NCBI GenBank assembly: GCA_021229015.1
Contig: CM037781.1
Span: 64,344,839-64,408,838 of the forward strand
Direction: 5' to 3'
From: Solen grandis
Lineage: Eukaryota; Mollusca; Bivalvia; Adapedonta; Solenidae
DNA length: 64,000 nucleotides
Position numbers and translations under genes: made by a program. How positions within the stretch are numbered: the stretch's first letter is position 1; each line of letters opens with the position of its first letter. Under the pieces are notes generated by a model. The model was given only the letters and a program-made list of their open reading frames with translations. It was not told where the DNA came from and searched no databases. Positions 54,826 to 64,000 of the stretch are shown one piece after another.

Positions 54826-55391
54826 TTTCGTAGACTTGACTCACTGTATAATCTCCAAACGTCGAAAATAAAAAGGTGTATCATTTCCTAAACACTTATT
54901 AAAATATCGGCAGGGTAGTTTTCAAAGCGATTTTTTTTTCAAAAAAAAAGGGGGACATCAGAACAGTTTGATTCTTGCGCAACAAGATGGTGGCGGTATA
55001 AACAAACATTATGCCTAGCCCCTTTCTTCCGTAAGTATTACTCTACGGAAAAACAAAAAATATGTACATGAAACAATTAATTTGTGTTTTAACATCTCTT
55101 CTGAGATGATTTTTCCGTAGATTTTTTTTTTATTTTCTTCTGTTTCTTTATTTATAATTCTTCAAATCCGTTAATCATGCTCACAACATTGTCTTGTAAA
55201 TTTAATTATGTTTGAAATCGTGACTAGAATAAGAAAAAGTTTAACATACGAGTAGTTACACTTATCTGCAAAAGTAGAGTGGTTTGAAATCTCTTTGCTA
55301 AAGTATTTTATTTTCGTCGGAATATTCCCAAGGTATTTCTCAACCCGTATTTCGTAGACTTCACTTTATATTCTCCAAACGTCGAAAATAA
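54826..55391. repeat. direct repeat pair, 523-bp offset
   Basis: TTCGTAGACTT at 54,828 and 55,351 begins a shared stretch through CTCCAAACGTCGAAAATAAA (about 45 bp). The right copy abuts the start of segmental copy B. Confidence 0.65.
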
Positions 55392-57184
55392 ATGTATTTT
55401 ATGATGAAAACGTGATTTATGCTAAAAGTAGAAGTATAACGATTCTTTGATATATTTGATTCCAAGATGTATATTATTATTGTTGTTTGAAATCTCTTTA
55501 ACATGAATGTTTCATCTAGCGTAACAACGTATGTACTGGAAATCACTTTGCCCATAAAAACATTGTTGTGGTATAATTTATTGTAGGATAAGTAAAATGA
55601 ATCTATGTTCTTTTTGAAATAGGCGAAAAATGTGTCACGTGACAAAATTTACATTATACATGTAAAAAGTTTTTCTGTATGCACTCTAAGCTTATCGACG
55701 TCCGTTTACCAGATATTCAATTCGGTAATTGCATTTCCTAAATCTCGACTGTGTACGTAAACTATGCATTAGTATAGGTCCATTATTATATGATTGAACA
55801 TACTATTTTTAATACAATGAAATACATATAATGAACGATTCCACTTGCAAAATTAACAAGCGTCGGAATTATGTAGCAACCCTTTTACATTGATTAAAAC
55901 GTGGATAAACACTGTATGGTGTTTTATTTGTTTTTAAATTAAACTTGCGAATCCAATGGTATTTTCATTTACAAAGTACTATGTAATTAATAAATTTGGC
56001 GATGCATTCAGTTCCAGTCTTTTTAAATTCAAAATAAAATCAATTCTTAATGGCCTCTCGACAATAAGAATCGATTTGCGTAGGCACATGGTGTTGTGAT
56101 AACATAATGCCTCTAGGTTTATGGTATGAATTTCAAGGTGTTTCCTTTGCATCCATCGATAAAAAATGTCACACATGTAAACTATGTGTTTTGCATTTTA
56201 AAATATATAATATTTCGACCCTGATGCAGCGTAACACTAAACACGTATCCGAAAATAGTTTACGTGCCTAAGCTCACCATCAATGTGCGAAACTTCGAGT
56301 ATGAAAGTAACCATAACGGACAAAATGATGCATCAAATACATATTCAAATCCTTTACTTATAGACAACAACAATTTCCTCTTTCAAGACATTTCCTTTAT
56401 AACTTAACCATTTGTCACATAGCAGCCCTAAAATACAAGATTTTGTATTGTAATTAAGACTTTGAAAGATCGTGATACAATTTGGAAATTCACATCAGAT
56501 CTCATGCTGTTGAACTACTGAAAGACTAATCCAAAATTAATGTTTAAAAAAACTTTTTGTGTTGTACAGATATGTGTGTACTTTCTGTTGTTTTTATGCC
56601 AACTGCACTGTTTCATAAACACCATTTAGTCTAAGTCGTGAATAGTTTATTAGACTTTATTAGGCATCATTCTTTCCACCAAATGAGACATTTAATTTCC
56701 CATGGGTGTCTTATATCTTGTTTAAATAAGAGTATCTCCATTGTTTTGCTGGTTGTGACGCAAATGATTCTACCTTGAAACATTCAGTTGACAGACAAAA
56801 CAACATAATGTTCAAAACATGTATTTACAGCAAGTTATTGTTCATATTAAGGGTCGAAAATAGAGCCTGCATGGATAGGGTCATCTAAAAAGGGCCTCTG
56901 CCCAAACAGTAACCTGTGCCGTTAGAGAAATAGTTATTCATAATAATGTGATGCGTCAATATTTGAAAGACAAATACAGAAAAAAAAGTTTTAAAGATAT
57001 TGATTATGTAGGAATGTAGGTCAGGCGAATAATAGATTTAAGGTTGTCCTCTTTTATACCTGTCGTTAGAGCAACGGTTCCGAACATTTGATCGTTTTCA
57101 TAGTCATTGTTTATCTGTTCCATTAATTTATATGTTTATATTTGGTTTGTAAAAAAACAACAGCAGAACTTCTATTCTGCATTG

Positions 57185-57605
57185 ATTTATATTCTGTTGA
57201 AGGGTTGATATTTCGTCTGGTAGTTTATATTCTGTTGAAGAGTTGATATTTCGTCTAGTAGTTTATATTCTGTTGAAGGGTTGATATTTCGTCTGGTAGT
57301 TTATATTCTGTTGAAGGGTTGATATTTCGTCTGGTAGTTTATATTCTGTTGAAGGGTTGATATTTCGTCTGGTAGTTTATATTCTGTTGAAGGGTTGATA
57401 TTTCGTCTGGTAGTTTATATTCTGTTGAAGAGTTGATATTTCGTCTAGTAGTTTATATTCTGTTGAAGGGTTGATATTTCGTCTGGTAGTTTATATTCTG
57501 TTGAAGGGTTGATATTTCGTCTGGTAGTTTATATTCTGTTGAAGGGTTGATATTTCGTCTGGTAGTTTATATTCTGTTGAAGGGTTGATATTTCGTCTAG
57601 TAGTA
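57185..57605 (+). repeat. 38-bp minisatellite, 11 copies
   Basis: The unit contains TTTATATTCTGTTGAAGGG and TTGATATTTCGTCTGGTAG. CTGTTGA occurs at 57,194 and then every 38 bp to 57,574. Units are almost identical. Units 2 and 7 share a double variant (GAAGAG and CTAGTAG), giving a 190-bp higher-order period. Confidence 0.96.
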
Positions 57606-57674
57606 ATCAGCCGTAGTTTATATTCTGGGACATCGTTTGGCTCCCTTTCAATAATCGAAGATAAAAATTCTAGG

Positions 57675-57740
57675 TGCCCGAGTGACTAGAGCGTTCACTC
57701 CGCAATCGCGATGTCATCGTTTTTGTTCACAGGCCTGGGT
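57675..57740 (+). mobile_element. decayed tRNA-like SINE head
   Basis: GGTGCCCGAGTGACTAGAGC and GTTCACTCCGCAATCGCGAT resemble the head of the SINE at 26,658 (GTGGCCGAGTGGTTAGAGCG and on). The B-box region is worn (TCGTTTTTGTTC) and the body is missing. Confidence 0.55.
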
Positions 57741-58640
57741 GTAAGATATGTATGAGGGTGGTTCAAACAGTTTTGCTTTAATATACGAGGTACATTGTAT
57801 ATTTAAGATATGTTTTACTAGACTTAAGTCATGTTCAGTCACAGTTAACGACGCCTTTTATTTCAAGTAAATGCTTTACAAATGACCGATATACGAAACG
57901 TTTTAATTTGTTTAATCTATGAAGTCATAGATGTAAATTGGCCGAATATTCTGAGTTACATAAGATTTAACACTAGACTTTGTATAGGTACGAATAAGAT
58001 ATTTGATTAACTGTGTGATATATATGGAGCTCAGTCAATTTCCTCCCATGCAGTATTAAGGTGGGCTACAGATTTTAAAACTAGAAAATTGTCAAAGATG
58101 ACACTCATGTGTTTAACAGCTTAGAAAGATTTGCATTGGCCCTTAGTAAAATAAAAATCTATAACGACTAATGTCTCATGATAATTGCCTGTAATCATTT
58201 AATCATCTTATCGTTGTGTTTTTCGGGTGTGTGACGTTCAATGATTTATCGCCAAATGCGGAAAAATATCACACAATGATAGTCAATTACTTTTAGTTGC
58301 ATCCTAATGTGTGTTTAAAATTGCAATTTCCACACCGTTTTTATCAATTCGTCCTTTAGCTGTAAAATAAATAAGAACCTTTACCAACTAAAATAGATAT
58401 AACTAAACAAATTACTCATCTTTGTACCCTTCCTTTACCTCATTTCAGAAATAAGAAACTCTTCTCATCAGTTAATGCAATGATTTTAATATCTGAAATT
58501 GATAGGCACAATACCTGATATTACGCTCGACTAAAGACCATCATTATTTCCACATAACACCGTCAAGAGAGAGTGGATTAGTTGATTACATTGTATTCTT
58601 GATAATTATTGTACTGTTTAAATACGTTCGATTTGCTAGT

Positions 58641-61554
58641 GAAAGAACTCTATTACTGACCTCCTGTTTTGCAACCAGTGAGTTCATGCTGTGATTAGAA
58701 CCGAAATATCTAGATTATGTATTTTTGTTTATTCTGAATAGTTTATATTGACAGGGGAGCGAACGTTTTCAATTAATTTGCGAACGTTTTCAATTGATTT
58801 GAGTTTATCTTAGAATTGATATGGCTTTACAATTGTATTTTTGCAGATGAATAAAGAAAAAAAAACGGTATCAGTACCCTACTGATTTTAGCGTCTGTCT
58901 TTTAAATGGAAGGCCGACCAGGACGCCACATTACGGTGATAAAGATAGTTCTAGGACTAGTTGACCCGACACATGGCTGGTGCAATATTTAGTCACGTTT
59001 TTACTGCTTGATATAATAGAGAAACATCAACACATCTGTCATATGTAAGATTTTAATCCTTAAGACGACTGAACAAGTTTCAAGAGAAATGCCTTTTTTT
59101 AAACTATATTTACTTTACATCGATCACAAAACAAGTTCTTTCAACATATTAATCACTCTCGATGCCTCTGGTAGTGGCATATGTGATCATTATTGTGTGT
59201 GTGTCGGGGGGGGGGGGGGACCGGATAGCTCGGAGAAAATCCATGCTTTTGGCTTCAACCGTTGACAGGTTTTAGTTACCTAACATACTAGATTCATTTC
59301 CTTGAGCAAATTTGCATTGAAAAATATGCTTTAAATAATCACAAGGCATGTACTCAATTTTGTCCACACATTTACTATTCCTTGCCTTATCAAAATCAGC
59401 ATTTGACTTCCAGACGTAAAACAGGTCTACTGTATCAAATAAAAAAAATAAAACATCACAATATATTTTATGCCTTTTATCTTCTCTCCAAAGTACGCTT
59501 AACATATCCAAAAATACCAGACATATTCATTTTATAAGTTTTAAATATCAAAATATATTAATAACATCTCAAAAAGCTACTATGTAAATAAATCACTGTT
59601 CATTTCCTTCATCGTTATTTATCTATTTTGCATATCAAATTTTCAAAAGATGAATTGAAAAACGGATATCTCATCCACCCAAGTAACTAAAAATAGACTT
59701 TTTTCTTCAAAACATGCTATCCTTCAGCGGTACAAGAGGATGTGTTACTCGTAAAGACTAACATACAAGCATGGGACAATTTGGACTGAATTGCCAAGGA
59801 TGTGGTAGCTCAAAGATTCTTTTTTTTTCGTAAAATGAATTAATATTTAGATACAAAATGAGTATAAACCAAGTCTCGATAATTGTCTGACAATGCAATC
59901 TCCTAATAATTTCATTTAACATATTTTGAGGAATAAAAATAAAAGTATTTTTAATTGATGATTTGTCAGACACTCTGAATTGATGTTTAAATGACCTTTA
60001 AAGATTTGCTTAAGCAAACACGTTTTTTTTTTGTTTTTTTACCAATTTCCCCTTTAAATTCACCCCCTTCCTCTCCCCGAATATAAACGATCATGAATTC
60101 AAAGACAAATTTACATTTTGAATAATGTTCACAGGGATCATTTTGGGTCAGAAAGTGATTGAGATTTTTTGCCCATTTGGCAAATTTAATGGGATTTTTT
60201 AAATATTAGTGAGATTTTTTTTTCAATAATAACGCAAACATGAAAAGTACTTGAAATCAATCACTGGCTATTTAATTTGTGACAGAATGGATAAAGTAAG
60301 ATGTCTTTTGCTTGTCTTAACTGAATCAGACGCAACAAAAGGTCAACCTTTTGTATAAATGTGTATTAATTAGAATTTTCACAATATATATTTTTCAAAT
60401 TTCTGCAGAAATTTCTTTTAAAACACAATGATGGGGTCTTTCATGATAATGTCCAATTATCAATGTAAGTTTATCTCTTTTTCTTTTTTATTGATCTGAT
60501 AATTCTTTATTGAAAAATATGCTTATCTAAATGCAATTACCCCACCCACCTCTCTATTCATTACGATCATAAATATTATGAGTACAAAGTCAACCTAAAT
60601 TTCAGATATTCTGTATTTACGTATGCTTATTTTAAACATCCACGTTTAAAACATTACTGAAACTTTTTGAATTTTTTTTATTGCTGTAAACCTAATCTAT
60701 CAGTGATTTTTACATGATTTTCCTTTAGTCAGTTTTTCTTTCGTCTGCAAATGACTAATCTGTAGATGTGATGAATGTTGGTTTTGGGTTGAATAAACTT
60801 TAATGGTACAAGTCATTTATCGGATGACTGGACTATTTTCCGCTTGGTTATATTTTGAAATCAAAGATGGCAGAATGCGTGGTTTAGATAAATAATCAAC
60901 ATTGTTTAATTCCCTCAAGAAGTAGTAGACGCAGTAGACAATAATACTTCCCACATAAATTAAGTAGCATTAATTAAAATGCCAAACCAAATACCTACAC
61001 AAAATCGACTTTGAGGACACAGGCTTGTGTGTATTACATACACACACTCGAACACTTGAACCCATCGGCAAAATCAAAGGATGCTGTGAAGGCTAAAATA
61101 GAAACTTTGCCGACAAAGGCAGGCTTCTAAGGAATTGTAATGGGTGTTTTAATTTGGTCATATTATATTTATTTTCTACGCGTGTTGAATTATGGCGACG
61201 AAATATTTGTTATTTCACGCTAAAGTAGTCAAAATAAAGTTTGATGAAAGGCCGTAAGATAAAATGACGCAGACGGATTTGCGTTTCAAATGTCAAAGTA
61301 ATTAAGGTCATATGTTCTGATGGTATTCATTTGAGCGTTCTTATGCCACAATATCTTGTATCAGAGGCCTCATTGAAGGAAATGCAGCAAATTGGAAATA
61401 TTATATAACCTGCATCTTTGAAATGTATCCAAATTCATATTTGGCTTTCATTCTATTCGGAGAAACATGTGTACCAACAAGAAATGTTTGTAAATGTCCC
61501 CCCCTCATATGCCATTATATTTATATAGCTATATTACATGTATGATGTTTGACT
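58641..61554. other. AT-rich DNA without recognised gene
   Basis: It contains a G run of about 13 at 59,207-59,219. A short run of GAGATTTTTT repeats lies near 60,168-60,230. Two minus frames (59,272-59,511 and 59,758-59,973) have no recognisable domain. No gene called. Confidence 0.5.
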
Positions 61555-61559
61555 TCATA

Positions 61560-62160
61560 AAGTGGGCATTTCATAAATTGGTCCAGAACTTATCTTGGTG
61601 AAAGTAAACATAACTGCAAATTTATTTGAAAATCCTGCGATCCACGTTTGAGTTACAACCCAGACAAACATATGACCTTTGAAAAAATTGCACGTGACAC
61701 ATCGTCTTTTGTTACAACCCGGACAAGCAAATCCAACTCCATGACTTTTGACCTCTATGTGTGACCTTGACCTTTGAGCTAGGAATAAATTTGTCTGCAA
61801 CCCATGTCTAAGGTATAGCCCGGGAAATAAAATCCAGCTATTTGACCTTTGACCTCTAAGTGTGACTTTTGAGCTAGGAACCAAACACTTCTCTGCACAA
61901 TATATCGCCTCATTGAGGTTAATATAACTGCCAAGTTATTTGAAAATGCTGCGATCCACGACTATTAACTTACAGCCCAGACAAGCAAATCCAGCTACAC
62001 GGCCTTTGACCTTAAAGTCTTGACCTTTGAGTTACGAATCTGGTTCTTGTGTGCGACACACCATCTCACTTAGCTTGACATTTTTGTCAAGTTATTTGAG
62101 AATCCCTCTATCCATGGCGAAGATACAGCCCGGACAAGATTAAATCTGGACGGACACACT
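61560..62160 (+). repeat. bivalve tandem repeat, ~155-bp units
   Basis: Repeated blocks are ATCCTGCGATCCACG-like, CAACCCGGACAAGCAAATCC-like and TGACCTTTGACCTCTAAGTG-like. Acknowledged variants appear at about 61,660, 61,717, 61,818, 61,976 and 62,128, and the block ends CTGGACGGACACACTAG. The block belongs to the GACCTTTGACC class of molluscan repeats but is a different subfamily from 41,765-42,500. The 109-codon minus frame (61,555-61,884) is a repeat translation. Confidence 0.75.
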
Positions 62161-62274
62161 AGTGTAGAAGATAATTCAGTAACACCCACATACATACACC
62201 GAATCGTCATTGTGACAATTAAGTCGAGCTCTCTGCAAGCGGGCTCGACAAAAAGGGATTTACGTATAAGCAAC

Positions 62275-63147
62275 AATCCCAGATAGCAATATATAAGGGA
62301 CCCATATGGGTCCCATATGGTTTCCCACATGGGCCCCATATGGGCCACCCACATGGGACCCATGTCGAAAGTGCAGCCTGTTTTGGCCTGGGTCCCATAT
62401 GGGCAGCCCACTAGATTCAATATGGGCCCCTCAAGGGTCCCATATGGGCAGCCCACCTAGATTCTACATAGGCCTCATATGGGCTACCCACATGGGACCC
62501 ATGTCGAAAGTGCAACCTGTTTTGGCCTGGGTCCCATATGGGCAGTCCACCAAGATCCAATATGGGCCCCTCAAGGGTCCCATATGGGCAGCCCACCTAG
62601 ATTCTACATAGGCCTCATATGGGCTACCCACATGGGACCCATGTCGAAAGTGCAACCTGTTTTGGCCTGGGTCCCATATGGGCAGTCCACCAAGATCCAA
62701 TATGGGCCCCTTAAAGGTCCCATACTTGCACCCCATTTGCATGTAATATGGCTCCATACCACTGCACTGTCTGAATGTGCAGTCAAATGTGGAAAACTGG
62801 TACCAACAGCCTCTGAAAATCTGTCGCTCCAAAAAAATATTACTGAAAATCAGAAAATTGGTCCCTCAAATACAATATACAGTTTTATTTTTCTTCTTAA
62901 TTTAATTAAAACTTCAATTTAATCACATGCTGAGAAAATACAATTCGAAAAGACATAATTCATTCAAATACAATTGGGTCCCACATAGTTAAGCCCATAT
63001 TGGCATACCCAGATACAGCCCATATGGGTCCCATATGGGTAAAAAACTCTACATATGGGACCCACATGGGTCCCACATAGTTTAGCCCATATAGGCATAC
63101 CCAGATACAGCCCATATGGGTCCCATATACCCTTGCTATCTGGGAAT
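62275..63147. mobile_element. TIR element with CCCATATGGG minisatellite
   Basis: An 867-bp element (62,278-63,144) has perfect 12-bp terminal inverted repeats CCCAGATAGCAA and TTGCTATCTGGG, extended imperfectly to about 33 bp by GGGACCCATATGGG. It is flanked by AAT on both sides (62,275-62,277 and 63,145-63,147), a likely 3-bp target duplication. The left part (62,300-62,730) is a 140-bp tandem repeat (ACATGGGACC at 62,351, 62,490 and 62,630). The right part (62,975-63,130) repeats CCCATATGGGTCCCATATG. There is no transposase. Frames of 101-147 codons run on both strands through the palindromes (for example 62,479-62,922 plus and 62,464-62,832 minus) and are not genes. The superfamily is not assigned. 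Confidence 0.8.
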
Positions 63148-63199
63148 TGTGCAATATATATAATATAAAAGAGATAACACAATGTTAAAGAGTATTAAG

Positions 63200-63485
63200 A
63201 ACACCCAAAAAACAATAAAGTTCTTCTACTGGTCATAAGTAACTATTGTATAATGTTTGAGACTTAATAAGAATAAGATTTTTATAAGTCGGACTTTCAT
63301 TTACATATTATAACCCATGACCTTGACCTTTAAAGTACAACTTCCAAAATCAATATGGGTCTTCTACTAGACATAAGCAACAACCATATAAAGTTTGAGA
63401 CTTACGGGTCAAACAGAACTTAAATTATCACTCGGACAAGTTTTGGTCTACCGACAGAATGACCGACGGACCGACCTACATGTGA
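63200..63485 (+). repeat. GACCTTTGACC-type bivalve repeat, two units
   Basis: TTCTTCTACTGGTCATAAGT (63,220) and GTCTTCTACTAGACATAAGC (63,359) mark two units of about 138 bp, each with GTTTGAGACTTA. CATGACCTTGACCTTTAAAG lies between them. The block ends in GTCTACCGACAGAATGACCG and ACGGACCGAC. Same family as 41,765-42,500. Confidence 0.8.
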
Positions 63486-64000
63486 AAAGCAATATGTTAG
63501 CCTCTTAGGGAGTTTTCGCGAGGACAGTGTATTTTTGCAAGTCGAAAAAGTCGAAAAAGCCGTAACTAAGTCCAAAGTTTACGGACTTTGCCAAAATTAA
63601 ACTTGGCCTTCAATTTATTACGATAAACATAAGGACCAAATGCTATTTAAATCTGCCCGTTCTAGATTTATCTTACGGAAACTAAAGATTGACATCACCC
63701 ACCAAATGACATACCCCAATCCAATAGCTCTCCGAGGCGTCCAGGCGAGCTAATAATACCAAATGGCTTTAAACCTCGAACTTTGATCAGCTATATTTTT
63801 GAATCGAGATATATATTTAAAACAGGATTTAAATTGGCTATACAAAATCCAAGATACTTTTTCCATATCTAACTAAATGAAAATTAGTAGCTCAATGGCA
63901 CCTAGCACGTCTTGCTTAAAAACTGTTAACAATTACGAATTTTATTTTTCAATTTATGTACAATATTATATCACGATTCTCGTTTTCCTATATAAACCAA
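63486..64000. other. AT-rich DNA without recognised gene
   Basis: Nothing recognised up to the window end. Confidence 0.5.

Larger units (their letters stand above)
55385..58640. repeat. segmental duplication, copy B
   Basis: Partner of 52,262-54,450. It is longer by about 1 kb because it contains the 38-bp minisatellite (57,185-57,605) and a SINE-like remnant (57,675-57,740). Small frames at 55,361-55,645 and 55,979-56,176 (-) are not conserved in copy A. Confidence 0.6.

Noticed and set aside
62464..62922. Frames of 122-147 codons on both strands
   Set aside because: They are translations of the CCCATATGGG-type tandem repeat. The self-complementary unit leaves both strands open.
62275..63147. 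Assignment of the TIR element to Harbinger or CACTA from its 3-bp duplication
   Set aside because: The duplication AAT is not the usual TWA of Harbinger, the ends are not CACTA, and no transposase is present, so the superfamily is left open.

Overview
The window looks like intergenic or intronic DNA from a marine bivalve mollusc (a clam-like genome is my guess; the species cannot be fixed from sequence alone). It is AT-rich and full of homopolymers and microsatellites. It carries several kinds of tRNA-derived SINE and dispersed repeats that I recognise from memory as widespread in bivalves: GACCTTTGACCT-type tandem blocks, an AGCTCACCTGAGCA-type element, and a VDPDQTAP-coding fragment. I find no intact protein-coding host gene and no functional RNA gene. 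Every open frame I examined is short, lies in a repeat, or lies in poor sequence. The only recognisable protein coding is a decayed DDE-type transposase near 9.2-10.3 kb.

Layout. 1-4.4 kb: a minus-strand SINE cut by the window edge, then AT-rich DNA. 4.4-7.1 kb: tRNA-like remnants, a small palindromic element, a Mutator-like foldback element with an 18-bp terminal inverted repeat (TIR) and 9-bp target duplication, and a block of ~150-bp tandem units. 8.1-10.3 kb: a tRNA-like SINE head, exon-like scraps and the transposase remnants, with a SINE between them. 10.3-15.6 kb: dispersed repeat R, inverted copies of a 39-bp sequence, and a SINE with a perfect 12-bp target-site duplication.

15.6-32.0 kb is the most striking part: a composite of nested rolling-circle-like elements. 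Their 5' ends carry a perfect AGGACTTTCTGC/GCAGAAAGTCCT hairpin. Their 3' ends carry GCAGAAAGTCC, a second hairpin and CTAG. Inside are three arrays of ~451-bp monomers (about 11, 4 and 5 copies). The monomers carry clusters of the cAMP-response palindrome TGACGTCA spaced exactly 10 bp apart. The first array also shows a B-C-D higher-order repeat. Two SINEs and one other 1,015-bp element have inserted into the composite, the latter with a readable empty site. Repeat R appears to be split across the whole composite.

32.4-49.36 kb is assembly-grade noise: the base composition shifts abruptly to expanded homopolymers up to a 100-N gap at 49,360-49,459. SINEs and a GACCTTTGACC block are still recognisable in it but damaged. 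49.5-64 kb is clean again. It holds two more SINE fragments, an old collinear duplication (52.3-54.5 kb with 55.4-58.6 kb), a 38-bp minisatellite, bivalve tandem repeats, and a TIR element (62,278-63,144) filled with CCCATATGGG palindromes. These pieces do not form a pathway; the window is a record of layered mobile-element insertion.
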